64,000 nt of DNA from Symbiodinium natans (Eukaryota; Sar; Dinophyceae; Suessiales; Symbiodiniaceae). This document shows, piece by piece, positions 17,434 through 29,105 of this stretch. The stretch is from assembly GCA_905221605.1 (NCBI GenBank), contig CAJNDS010000580.1, positions 124,664 to 188,663 on the forward strand, written 5' to 3'. A program made the translations under genes and the position numbers. The notes below the pieces were generated by a model. That model was not told where the DNA came from. It was given only the letters and a program-made list of their open reading frames with translations, and did no database searches. Within the stretch, counting starts at the first letter, position 1. Each line of letters begins with the position of its first letter.

Positions 17434-18475
17434 TTAATGAGTACCCTGAACCTCCTCGTAATGAGGCTTCAGGGGTCCAGGGGCGGTCGGCCTTGGTTGC
17501 ACGTCGGATGCCACTGGCGTCAGCATTGGACGCAAGGCGGGTGCATGCTGTGGCTTCTCTGGACGCAAGAAAACCCATGCACATGTAAAAGAGAACTGCG
17601 TGGGAGAGTTCTCCGCTTCAGCATGCAACACTGCTCGACCCACGATCGCGACGCTCAGGTCCAGCTGCAGACTGCGTGTGCTCCAGCGCAGAAGAACTAC
17701 ATTCGGCGAGCCTGGCGATGAGAAGAAATTATGAATATTGGACGCAGGGCATCGCCGGGGTGAACTGCCTGTAAGCCCAATGTGAATTTCAGCAACCGTG
17801 TCGTGTGGGTTCACCACCATGAAATAAGCTCGTAGATCGCAACCAACACTCTTGACGCCAAAGTAAACTGACTTTGTACGCGAAGGCAAAGTCAAAGAGT
17901 ATCTGGCTGCTCCAAACAAAGCGTGCGAGGACTCCCATCCCTCGACTTCATCGCCGGGCAGCCTCAGCTGATGCGCGTGCCAGGTGGTCAGGCAGCGATC
18001 AGGCACGTGCCGCAAGGTCGCAAGTTGTGGGATGTCGAGTGTGACTGTCCGAGCTTGCAGGAAACGGCGCATCGCACGACGTGTGCGTGCGCCGTTCCGT
18101 GCAAGCTCAGGCACATCCAGTCGGATGTGCTCATCATCCCAGTATCTCTCCTGGTAAACAATGTCGCGAATCGTCACACAACAGGCCACGATGGCTTGAA
18201 TGTCTGTGTCTTCAGCGACCTGATCCAAAGCCCCGCCTGAAGCATCTGTAAGCAATGCGACAAAGTCGTGCGCTAAGGCATTCGGCGTAAGCCTCTGATA
18301 AGACCACGTTCTTGCGCCGAATGAGCACATATTTGTTGTCCTGGGTACACTGCTCCAAATGCGTAGCATTTGGCAAAGGGACCGACTCGAAAGATCGGTC
18401 GTGAGGAAGTTTCATAACCTGACACAGACGGTGACATGTTATCTTAATATCATCGAATGACATCCATGCCCTCAT
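17434..18475 (-). pseudogene. degraded gene of unknown function, possibly F-box-like
   Basis: Two minus-strand frames overlap: 18475-18212 (start MRAWMSFDDIK) and 18369-17434 (311 codons, stop at 17434). The protein-like part of the first ends near NKYVLIRRKNVV and the protein-like part of the second starts near RLTPNALAHDFV, so the coding sense changes frame at about 18290-18310. This could be an indel or a short intron. The middle holds a helical, Leu/Arg-rich stretch (about residues 60-120 of the long frame, ARRAMRRFLQ-like) that recalls an F-box-associated region only weakly. The gene is isolated between telomere-like arrays, and its 5' flank is duplicated in inverted orientation at 23.7 kb. 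I cannot name a family. Confidence 0.45.
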
Positions 18476-18482
18476 TGACCTT

Positions 18483-18557
18483 TGCGAATAAACTCAAACA
18501 AGGAACCCAACTACACGGCAAAGAGGGCAGGGATGCCCCCTAACCACCAAACCTTAG
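18483..18557 (+). repeat. inverted dispersed repeat, copy 1
   Basis: About 75 bp match the reverse complement of 23701-23775 with a few changes (shared: CACGGCAAAGAGGGCA and ATGCCCCCTAACCACC). It lies directly upstream of the minus-strand gene at 17434-18475, so a piece of that gene's 5' flank exists twice. Confidence 0.75.
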
Positions 18558-20596
18558 GGTTTAGAGTTTAATTAGGGCTGAGGGTTTAGGGTTTAGGGTT
18601 TAGGCTTTTAGGGTTTAGGGTTTAGGGTTTAGGGTTTAGGGTTTAGGGTTTAGGGTTTAGGGTTTAGGGTTTAGGGTAACTTTCAGCCTCTAAACCGACA
18701 AGACCAAGCATCCGGGGGGGGTTGGGGGGGAAGGTTTGTGGCATCTATGCGGGTTCAGAACCATGCGCATGTGAGGGTTCAGGGACTTAAGAAGTTTAGG
18801 CTTCAGGCTTTAGGGTTTAGGGACGAGCTCAGAACACGCTGGCTGTTGAAAACTGCAGACTGGGTTCTTGATAGGGAAGCTGAAGTCAGCTACCAGGAAT
18901 TTTTGGGAGCTCTTCCGACATGGCGTAGTACAGACTCTATGTACTTACGGCAACTTCTACTCAGGAGCCCAGTAGCCTCAACAAACCCCAGGCCGAATCC
19001 CGAAAGGCCTGTAGCGAACGCCTAAGAGCCCGAAACGCCATACCCCAAATCCTGAGCCCTAAGCCCTCAATTTAAAACAAAAATAGCCTTAGACCCTTCC
19101 CAAGCCCTGCATACATCGTGGCTGAGGTCCTCTGGCAGGTCGTGTCCTGTGCGTTTAGGTTCCCTAGAGTGTTTAGGAGTTCTGGTCTAAGGCTTAGGAA
19201 ACCCTAAACCCTAAACCATTTTGCTTCGGTTGATGATGCCATAAGTCACGCGGAAGTACTGCGAGAACGGCTAGCTTCGAGTGGAAAGGAAGAGCTACTC
19301 ACAAGGAACCAAGGGGGTTGAAGGGAGGAGGGTGCAAGCGGCCCGTATAGGGCTTACTACGGCTCATTTGGGATTATTAAGGGTTTAGGTTTAGGGTTTA
19401 CTAAGGCTTATTTGGGATTGTTCGGCTCTTGTTTGGGGAATATGGGGCCCTTACACCCCCCCTCCCTTCCACTCTTTTGGGACCTCAGCTACAGATGGTG
19501 AACAGTCCGCTAAATCCCACTCGAAGCTACTTATAGTGTCTAGGCATGCTTGAGGTGTTAATCCTCCTTGTAGTCCCCCTACACCCTACGCCATAAAGAA
19601 GCCTACTCTAACCTGGCGCAGGTTATAGTTGACATGTGCCCTGCCCTAAAAACTCCCTGAACCCTGAAGCCATGAACTCCTCCTTGACATTGAGCCCTGA
19701 ATCCTCAAAGCCAAATTCTCGAATACGTGGGGCATGCGCTGAATGTGGTACTTCTTTGGGGGGTCAGGATTTAAGGTGCAGGGCAGGGTATAGGTACCCA
19801 CTTGTTGAGGGAGTCCTACGAAGCTAGAAAATGTATCATATGGCGTAGGTGTACTGAATCTACCGATGAGCACAACCCCCAAGCCCCTAAACGCCCTAAC
19901 CCTTCCCCCATCCCCCCACCCAAAAAAACACAGACAAGAACCCCGCGAGCGCATCAACTGGACTCGCTCTCCTTTATGCCGGCTCGACGGGGACGACCTG
20001 GAATCGAGGCTGCTGTGGTACGCAGTTGGCTTTGAAGATGAAACTCTATACCACTCTAACCCCTAAACCCTACACCCTACACCCCCTAAACCCTAAACCC
20101 TATAGGGGGTTGAGGTGCAAACTTTCAGGGGACAGGTGTTCGGGGCTTCCAAATTCGTCGAACACATCTAACCCTAGAGCCTAAAGCGTAAAGCCTAAAC
20201 CCCAAACCCTGAACCCTAAAACCCTCAAAGCCGCTACAACTCAACCCTCAGATCCCCGAAGCCCTAGGCACTAACCGCAAACCCCATACCCCAACACGGC
20301 CTCTGGCGTATAGCCTGGAAACCCGGTGCGCCTAAGCCCCAGACCCTAAATTCAGAGCCCTAAACCATAAACCGTACAAAACCTTAAACCCTTTAAAAGT
20401 CCAGGCTTTAACCCCAAACAGCGTGAAGCCGAACCCTAAACCCTAAACCCTAAACCCTAAACCCCAAACCCTAAACCCTAAACCCTCCAAGTCTTTGGGG
20501 CTGTATCGTGCCCTAGTCGGCAACCCGACCTCGTGTGGTGTTGGGCGTGGTGTGCCTTCGTCTTTCGGTCAGAATGCGACCTTTGGTGGGCTTCTT
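18558..20596. repeat. TTTAGGG array (18580-18676) and filler, no gene
   Basis: The array is regular at 18605-18676. After it come unique stretches (18680-19620) with only weak short frames, CCCTAAA-like words (19630-20110, 20170-20240) and a CCCTAAA run at about 20433-20485. I see no supported gene. Confidence 0.65.
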
Positions 20597-20666
20597 CGGG
20601 TTTAGGGTTTAGGGTATAGGATTTAGGGTTTAGGGATTAGGATTGCAGGGTTTTGCGTTTAGCGTT
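20597..20666 (+). repeat. local direct duplication, copy 1
   Basis: The stretch ending GCAGGGTTTTGCGTTTAGCG is repeated at 20957-21031 with small differences. The two copies flank the dispersed repeat at 20890-20955. Confidence 0.75.
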
Positions 20667-20889
20667 GAGGGTCTAGGGTTGAAGGTCTAGGGTTTCGGGT
20701 TGAGGGCTTGCGGAAATGAGGGGCTTACGAAAACAGGGGTACCCTACCGAGACCCCCAAATAGTAGCGTTCCCTTAAAATAGGGACCCTGAACCCTACAC
20801 CCTAAACCCTAAACCCTAAACCCTAAACCCTAAACCCCTATTTTCGGAAGCCTCCCTCTTTCGAAGCTGCTGTGCAGGTTGGGATGCAC

Positions 20890-20955
20890 AGTATATGAAG
20901 CAGGGTTAATAATATTTCTTGTATCCCCCAAAAGGACACCCAATATATACACTCT
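20890..20955 (+). repeat. dispersed repeat, copy 2
   Basis: Counterpart of 12988-13047 (shared ATATTTCTTGTA, AGGACACC, ATATACACTC). It is set between CCCTAAA and TTTAGGG text. Confidence 0.65.
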
Positions 20956-20956
20956 T

Positions 20957-21031
20957 CGGGTTTAGGGTTTAGGGTATAGGATTTAGGGTTTAGGGTTTAG
21001 GATTGCAGGGTTTTGCGTTTAGCGTTGAGGG
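20957..21031 (+). repeat. local direct duplication, copy 2
   Basis: Second copy of 20597-20666, including GATTGCAGGGTTTTGCG. Confidence 0.75.
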
Positions 21032-23700
21032 ATGAAGGAACCTTTAAACCCTAAACCCTGGACCCTAATTAAACCCTAAACCCTAAACCCTCGTCAGGTG
21101 CAAAGAGCAGCTATGGCCCGATGGTGGAGGGCCATCGAGTACTTTCTCCCACCCCAAACGGCGGAGGTTAGGTTTTTTGGTTTTAGGGTTTAGAGTTTAG
21201 AGTATAGAGTTTAGGGTTTAGGATTCCTTGTAGGGTTTAGGCCTAAACTCAATTGCTTGCAGGGTCTTTCCTGACTCAGGAGTCTAAAATGCACGATTCA
21301 GATTCGCAGACAAGGTCCCAAAGGGGGGGGGCGTCCCAGCGAGGTCTCGGTCGAGGGGCCTAAGCGCTGCCCCTATTGCAGGGGGGCGGCCTCAGCCTTT
21401 AGGGCTTCATCCTTAACCGCAAGAGGGTTTAGGATTTAGGGTTTAGGGTTTCGGGTTTCGGGTTTAGGGTTTAGGGTTCAGGGTTCAGGGCTCAGGGTTT
21501 AGGACTCCTAAATATGAGCCCTTTCAGACCAAGTAAGGGTTTCGGGTTTCTGTTTCAGTTAGGGAATGTATGGTCAGTTCTCTATATTCTGGTCCCTTTT
21601 GAGGTGCCCTAAACAAGACAGGCCGCCCTCTAATAAGGACACCCTAAACCCTAAACCCTAAACCCTAAACCCTAAACCCTAAACCCTAAAGCCTAAACCC
21701 TAAACCCTAAACCCTAAAACCCAATAGGGACCATGATCATACTTTAGAGAAGCGACCATAGCAAACATCCCCAGGCAGGGCTACCCGGAAGATGAAAAAG
21801 AGGAACCCTGAAGATCATCCTCCAAGCCGCTGATAGCCGCCCTCAAGACCTCGTATTTTAAAGCCCTGAACCTCAAATCCTGGACCCAAAGCCCTGAACC
21901 CTGAACCCTAAACTTCATGAGTCCTGAGTCCTCCCGAACCCTAAACCCTGAACCCGAACCCTACACCCCGAACCCTAGTGAACCCCTAAACCCTGAACCC
22001 CTGATCCCAGAACCCCTAAACCCTGAACCCTGAACTCTAAACCTTGAACCCTAAACCCCGACCTCTAGACCCTAAACCCTAAGCCCTAAACCCTAAACAT
22101 TGAATCCTCAAGAGCCCACCCGCACGGTGCCGCTGGGGTCCAGACGCCCCATGAGCCGGCCGGACCTCCAAGGATTAGGGCTTAGGGTTTAGGGTTTAAG
22201 GATAAGGGTTAGGGTTCGGGTTTTGGGTTCAGGGCTTCGGGTTTAGGGTTCAGGGTTTCGCGTTCAAGGTTAAGGGTTTAGGGTTTCGGGTTTAGGGCTT
22301 GGGGTTCTGAACCTCCTGAGGGTTGAGGGAGTGTAGGGTTTTAGGTTCCGGGCTTGAGGTTTAGAGAGGACATCAGCAATCCCGAGTAGCCAAGCCTCCC
22401 AAAATCGCCTAGACTAGGGTTTAGGGTTTAGGGGTCCCCTTCTATCCTGAAGCCCACGAGGCAATCAAAACCGTAAACCTAAACCCAAAACCCAATACCC
22501 TAAACCGCAAACCCTGAACCCCAAACCCTCAACCTTAAACCTGAAACCCTGGCTGCTCCATGCCTCAACTTGGGATGTTCCCCCTTCTACTGACAGTGCT
22601 CAATGGTCCCCCCCCCATTATAATCCCCATGGGGAATATCCCAACCCTCAACCCTCCACCCCTCAAGTCAACCAAAACAACAAAGCCCAAGATGCCTGCA
22701 GGATTCCTCCACCCTAAACCGCATTATGGGCTTAGGGTTTAGGGTTTAGGGTTTAGGGTTTAGGGTTTAGGGTTTAGGGTTTAGGGTTTAGGGTTTAGGG
22801 TTTGGGGCCACGAAGCCCTGAAACCCGGGCTCTGCCGTGCCCCAATGGCCTTCCCTTCCAGGAGGGAGTTGTCCGGACCACCCTTCGGCTAAGAAATCTT
22901 CCGGGGGTTCTCGGGTGCTTTTCATGCAGGCTCTTTTTGTTCTTGACATGTCAAACGTGGCTAAGCCATCCCGTGCTACTTCATCTTCTACAGACATTCT
23001 GGAACTTGTTGCAAGCGGCAAAAACTATGAGGTTCAGGTTCGTTTTTTTCTCAGAGGTTTTCAGATATTTCAAGGGATGCTTTGGGGGTTGTTTCAGGGT
23101 TTTCAGAGGGTTTGTTTCAGGGGGCTTCAGATATTTCAAGGGATGCTCTGGAGAGAAAGGTTGAGGGTTTTCAGCGGGTGTTCAGGGGTTACAGGGTTTA
23201 GGCCTTGACGGGTTTATAGGGCTTATGATTTGGGGGAGCTCTAGCACTTTGGAGGGTTTAGAGATTAGAGATTAGAGATTAGGGTTTAGGGTTGCAGGGC
23301 ACCTGCGAGAAATAGCGAAAGCGAAGAGCTCAAAGTACAGTACAGCTCTTGTTGAAATGTGCTCAAGCCTTGGCTCCCCCAACCCGAAACCCCGAATCCT
23401 TCAGGGCTTTGGGGCCCTAAACCCTAAACCCTAAACCCTAAACCCTAAACCCTAAATGCACACAAGGGGTGTGCCCAACGCTGGCCTTGTTCTCCTTGTC
23501 GCTGGCCTTGCCCTTCTTGCCCTCCTTGCCGACGTTTGGGTCTTGTGGGTTTAGGGGCTTAACGTTACCCTAAACCCTATACCCTAAACCCTAAACGCTA
23601 AACCCTAGACCCTAGACCCTAGACCCTAGACCCTAAACCCTAAACCCTAAACCCTAACCCTAAACCCTAAACCCTAAACACTAAACACTAAACCCGAAAC
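21032..23700. repeat. telomere-like mosaic with fillers, no gene
   Basis: CCCTAAA arrays lie at about 21638-21720, 23413-23457 and 23570-23700. TTTAGGG arrays lie at about 21425-21505 and 22730-22806. CCCTGAA text lies at 21880-22110. The unique filler 22807-23230 has a weak open frame and a repeated TTTCAAGGGATGCT motif (23068 and 23136), which I do not consider a gene. Confidence 0.65.
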
Positions 23701-23775
23701 CCTAAGGTTAGGTGGTTAGGGGGCATCCATGCCCTCTTTGCCGTGTGGTTGAGTTCCTTGTTTGCGCTTATTGGC
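23701..23775 (-). repeat. inverted dispersed repeat, copy 2
   Basis: Reverse-complement partner of 18483-18557. The flanking sequence on both sides is telomere-like (CCCTAAA before it) or unique filler. Confidence 0.75.
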
Positions 23776-26700
23776 AGAGGTCCCCGGAGCCCGCCATTCA
23801 ACAAGCACGCCGCTACACGCGGCCGGGAAAGGCATCCCTACTTGACCCTAAACCCTAAACCCCAATGAACACTGTTGGACCATGAAGTTGTCGAAGGCGA
23901 CCCTGTGGCATGACTCCCCCAAGTAAACGCCGGCCGCAATGGGGTTTGCACACAAGCAACCATCTACGTCAGGCATACCGTTCTGCAGTGAGCGCTGCTC
24001 CTTACACGCCCTGGGTTTAGGGTTTAGGGTTGGGGGTTTAGGGTTTGGGGTTTAAGGTTTAGGGTTTAGGGTGTAGGGTTGCAACACAAAACCATGGGAA
24101 CCGCCTGCATTCCCCGAGGTGAACGCTTGATTCTACGATTTGCCGGGCCATGTTCGCCAGCATTCGCAACGAAGGACTCAGTAGTTGGCAGTACTATAGG
24201 GTTTCGGGTTTAGGGTGTAGGGTTTAGGGTTTAGGGTGTAGGGTTTAGGGTTTACATGTCTTTCTCACGCGCATGCTTGAAGGATTCTCTCAGCTCGCCT
24301 GGTTGGGTTGCGCTACAAACTGCAGAGCACGCAGCTTCCCTTGCGTGTCGCGAGCATGCTGCTATCCAAAAGCCTCAGGCTTGAACGCGTGCCTTAGATG
24401 AGGTTTAGGGTTTAGGGTTTAGGGTTTAGGGTTTAGGGTTTAGGGTTTAGGGTTTAGGGTTTAGGGTTTAGGGTTTAGGGTTTAGGGTTAAGGGTTTAGG
24501 GTTTAGGGTTTAGGGTTTAGGGTTTAGGGATCAAGGAAGAATGTAATGATCCTGTCGAATTGATTCAGAGTATAGCCGGCGCGCGCCACGTCAGCCGCTG
24601 GCATGTGGTTCTCCAAGAGTTGTCTACAGTCCTGTGAATTTTGAGGGCTTTAGGGTTTAGGGTTTCGGGGATATAACTTCGAGCCCCAAAACCCAGAATC
24701 TGATTATCGTTTGTGGCGGTATGCTCCCTACAGCTCTGGGTTAGGGAGCCTTCCGCGAATAGGGTTTGGGGTTTAGAGTTTCGGTGTAGGGTTCAGGGTT
24801 TAGGGTTTAGGGTGTAGAGCTTAGGGTTTAGGGTTTAGGGCTCAGGGTTTAGGGTTTAGGGTTTAGGGTTTAGGGCAAGCCCCTACAGCTGTCCTTGCCA
24901 TCCTTGCCGCCGGTGTCATCCCTGCAAACAGCGGCTGAGATGGGTGTAACAGCGAGGGCCTCAGAGGACCCCCCCTGAAGAAGTGGGTTCGGGGTTTAGG
25001 GTTTAGGGTTCAGGGTTCAGGGTTTAGGGTTTAGGGTTTAGGGTTTAGGGGTCAGGGTTCAGGGTTCAGGGTTTAGGGTTTAGGGTTTCAGGGCTTCAGA
25101 TCGACCTAAATTTAGATTGAGGCGCACTTCTTGCGTAAAGAGGCCCAAACTCAGTTTAGGGTCTGTTCCTTGCAAGGGACCAAATATCGTTCAATGAGTT
25201 ATCTGGGCCAATATGTACCAAACCCAAGACGGTGAACCCAAATCCTGATCCGAAAACCCTATCCCGTAAACAAACCCTACACCCTAGACCCTTAACCCGA
25301 AACCCCAAACCAAACCATTCCGTAATCAAGGCTAGGGCGACCCAGAGCAGGGCTCCCGTAAGCTCTTTTTGTAGGGAGTCGCTGTAGATTCCCCTAATTT
25401 CTGAACCCTTGTGGGTTCGGGTTTGGGGTTTAGGGTTTGGGGTCTAGGGTTTGGGTTTGGGGTTTGGGGTTTCGGGCGTAAGGGTGCCCCACATATACAC
25501 CGAAATGCAACAATCCTGATGTGATGATAGGAGCCACCCACAAAAGTGCCCCCATTTCGGAAATCGCCATACAACATGCTCCTAAGCAAGACCTGCTTAA
25601 AACCCCATAAGGGAGAGCATGCCAAACCCTCCATTACCTAAAACCCTAAACCCTAAACCCTGAACCCTAAACCCTAAAGCCCGAACCTACCCAGGGCAAC
25701 GCAACCCCGTGACGGCCACTGCTGCCCAGGGGCCCATCTCCGGATTTCTTCGCCTTGGGTTGAAGCTTTCGGGGTTTAGGGTTTAGGGTTTAGGGTTTTG
25801 GGTTTAGGGTTCAGGTTTCAGGGTTCAGGAGTCAGGGTTGCGGGGCCTAGGGTTTCGGGTTTCAGGGTGTAGGGCTAGGGCGTAGAGTCTTAGAGAGGAG
25901 TGGTGGCAGGAGGGGGTATCGACCGACGCACGTCGAAACACATCGGGTGTAGAGGGTATGACAAGCCCTGGCCAATAGCCACTCTCAACCCTATGCCGGG
26001 AGCTCGAAACAAAAGACCCAAACACACGAAGGCTGCAAAGCCCCAAAACCCGAAAGCCCAACAACCCGAAGACCCCACAACAACGCCCCAACACCCGAAC
26101 ACACCCGAGCACCCTAAACCCTAAACCCGAAATCCTAAACCCTAAACCCTAAATCCTAAACCCCAAGCCCTAAACCCTAAACCCCCCTCCTCTCTGCCCG
26201 CCAAGATTCCTTGTGCTGCGTGGGCTCGGCCGCGGTGCTGGTGGACGTCTCCTCCTCCTTTCAGAAACATGGGGCTGCGTGGTTCATCCCTCGGGTTTAG
26301 TGTTTAGGGTTTAGGGTTTGGGGTTTAGGGTTTAGGGTTTAGGGTTTAGGGCTTAGGGTTTAGGGTTTGGGGTTTAGGGTTTAGGGTTTAGGGCTTAGGG
26401 TTTAGGGTTTAGGGTTTGGGGCTTGGGGTTTAGGGCTTTCGGGTTTGGGGTTTAGGGTTTAGGGTTTGGGGGTTAAGGCTTAGGGCTTAGGGTTTAGGGC
26501 TTAGGGTTTAGGGTTTAGAGTTTAGGGTTTAGAGTTTAGGGTTTAGGTTTAGCATGGGCTGTGTGTAAGTTTAGAAGCAGGCGGGGGTGCTTATCTTTTT
26601 TCTCCCCACCTCAATGAAGAACTACTCGTTTAACAAACCCAAGTTGACCAACATTAAATAGAATCGAGTCTCACAAACCCGGGCCCCACAGTGCAGCGCA

Positions 26701-27366
26701 GTCCTGACTAAAACCCTCCAACTTCCAGGCAGCCAACTAGGTTTCCAGAACAACGTAGGATGAAAAGGGAACTCCAAGACCCCAAGCCCTCGACCCTAGA
26801 CCCTAGACCCTAAACCCCAAACCCTAAACCCTAGACCCTAGACCCAAAACCCTAAACCCTATAAACCGTAAACCCTAAACCCTACGCGACAGGAGGAGTT
26901 CCTCGGTGGAGGTGGTTGTCGTGGTGGTGCTCTCGGTGGTGGTCGTCTGTTCGTCCTGGCAAAGAAGGACACTAACCCCTAAACCCTAAACCCAAAACCC
27001 TAAACCCTAAACCTGCCAGGGTTTCAGGCTCCGTCTAGGGTTGACAACAGAGGGGCTGCATGGAAGGACCGGGCACAGCCCTGGCCAATAGGAGAACGTT
27101 TATTTCGACCCAAGAGTAGCCGAGCAATAAAATTGTTGCCCTTTGTGGTTTACAGGGGCTTATACGGGAACCCAAACTCCAACAAAAAGGGCAGAAGGCT
27201 TGATTGGGGGCCTGCTCTGCTATTTTCGGAAATAATCAAAAAGATCACCCGTTTCAGCTCAAATGGCGCTCATGAGGCAACAAACCCTAAACCCTAAACC
27301 CTAAACCCTAAACCCTAAACCCCAACAAAAATGAACAAGGGTCCCACGGCGACAGGGCCTCCACCT
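23776..27366. repeat. telomere-like mosaic with fillers, no gene
   Basis: TTTAGGG arrays lie at about 24004-24075, 24404-24530 (regular, about 17 units), 24775-24877, 24985-25095 and 26288-26552 (long, with GGGCTTA and TTTGGGG variants). CCCTAAA arrays lie at about 25635-25680, 26110-26185, 26810-26885 and 27283-27322. Fillers of 60-300 bp are unique. No frame is persuasive. Confidence 0.7.
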
Positions 27367-27466
27367 GGGTGGTTGTCAAATATATAGTTCCTTTTTTCAT
27401 CCCTATGATAAGACGGCACCTAATATTTAGGGTACCGCAAAGGGATCATAGTTTTGACAACCACCC
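27367..27466. mobile_element. MITE-like element, family 2 (100 bp)
   Basis: Perfect 14-bp terminal inverted repeats GGGTGGTTGTCAAA (27367-27380) and TTTGACAACCACCC (27453-27466). Similarity extends inward as ATAGTTCC against GGATCATAG. The element is flanked by a 4-bp direct repeat ACCT on both sides (27363-27366, 27467-27470), a candidate target duplication. The interior is AT-rich and non-coding. Confidence 0.78.
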
Positions 27467-27591
27467 ACCTAGATTTCAGGATTTGGGAATCAAGAATGAG
27501 GGTTTAGGGCTCAGGAGTCAGGAATTAGGGTTTAGGGGCTCGGGTTTTGGGATTAGACAGCAGGGACTATAGGACCATCCGGGTGCTCAGG

Positions 27592-27668
27592 GGTTTAGGG
27601 TTTAGGGCTTAGGGTTTAGGGTTTAGGGTTTAGGGTTTAGGGTTTAGGGTTTAGGGTTTAGGGTTTAG
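27592..27668 (+). repeat. TTTAGGG array, about 10 units
   Basis: A regular heptamer run with one GGGCTTA. It is followed at 27740-27775 by a short CCCTAAA run of opposite polarity. Confidence 0.88.
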
Positions 27669-27775
27669 TGGTCTTGGGGCCCGGGCCGCATCCTCCGTCC
27701 AGGACAGGTTCCGCACCTGGGGCGTTTCCGCAAACCAGAAACCCTAAACCCTAAACCCTAAACCCTAAACCCTAG

Positions 27776-29105
27776 GACTTCGTGCTCACTGGCTACATAA
27801 GATTTAAGGCTTTGGGTCGAGTCGGGTATACAAGGGCTTAAGGGTTTGGGGTTTCTTAGGGTTTGTAGGGTTTAGGGTTTAGTGTTTAGGGTTTAGGGCT
27901 AGGATGTAGTGTTCCTCGGGTATATTCGGCCTCCAGGGCTTTTGAGGGTTTAGGGTGTAGGGTTTTGGGGTGCTACGGGTTTAGGGTTCGGGGTCTAAAC
28001 CCCAAATCCTGGGTCTAAACCCTAAACCTTACTAAACCCTAAACCCTGCGCACGTTTGTCCCGACGGATGGCCACAGAGGCCTCGGCGCTGCGGGAGCCA
28101 GTCTTGAGTGTCTGTGGCTGAGGGTTTAGGGTTTAGGGTTTAGGGGTTAGGGGTTTAGGGTTTAGGGCTTAGGGCTTGGGGCTTGTGCAGGTTCTAGGCC
28201 TGTCGCATTTAGGCTTCGCGGCTTTAGCCGCGCCACGCCAGCCTGACATTGCAGCCACGAGCACTAAGCCCTACCCCCTAAACTTCACGAATTCTTGACC
28301 CTAAAACCCTAAAACCTGAAAGCCCAAACCCTAAAACTTAAAAAGCCTGAAACCCTAAAACCCTAGAACCCTGAAACCCTACAACCCGAGAACCCTGAAA
28401 CCCTGAAACCCCGAAACCCTGAAACCCTCAACTGCCTGCCACACCTACTAGGCCCAGGAGTAGCCTAGGCAAGTAACGGGTACCCTTTTCTTGGGCATAG
28501 TTCAAGGCCAAACAAAAATTTAAAATTTAATGGCAATTATAGGGCCATGTTGCCAGCACGGTATACGGCTAAGTGTGGCGGACCGTAAATGTAGCATGCC
28601 CAGTGCATGTCTCCCTGGCAAACCATTTTAGCTCCGCAGCAAAACGCCAGTAAGCAGCAGACTCTGGAGATGTTGCCACTTACACATTAAATTGTCTGGG
28701 GTAGCTCTGCAACACAGCACCGACTCTTGAAGCAACGGATGAATGCTGATGGCACTCACATCCATGGAGCCACGCCTCAGGGCAGTCTAACATCAATCAT
28801 GTGTGAGAACACCTCGAGGTTGACAAGCACGGAACCTCTACACCTGCTGGCCTGACGGCTTGACACTCAGCTAACCCGTCCTACTACAACAGATGCCGCA
28901 GCTTGGCCCCGAGCGACTCTGTGGCATCGCACCCTGGCACTGGCACATGTCGCTTGGAACAGCAGCGAGTCTTGTATTTTGAGGATGCTGTTAAAACTTC
29001 TCGGCAGTTGAAGCTGAGGTGCAACCAGCTTTTTTGGCGCCTGTTCAACAGTAACAGGTCTCGACCCCCCCCCCCCCCCTAATAACATCCAGCATCCAAA
29101 GGTCG
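27776..29105. other. transition from repeat mosaic to gene-bearing DNA
   Basis: Telomere-like words continue to about 28435, ending in CCCTGAAA/CCCTAAAA 8-bp variants (28290-28430). Beyond 28440 the sequence becomes unique and is the 3' flank of the kinase gene. A poly-C run lies at 29066-29079. No gene is seen. Confidence 0.6.

Noticed and set aside
22802-23208. Two plus-strand ORFs of about 120 codons in the mosaic
   Set aside because: Phe/Gly-rich ends come from TTTCAGGG-like repeats. No motif is visible, and overlapping frames are equally open.
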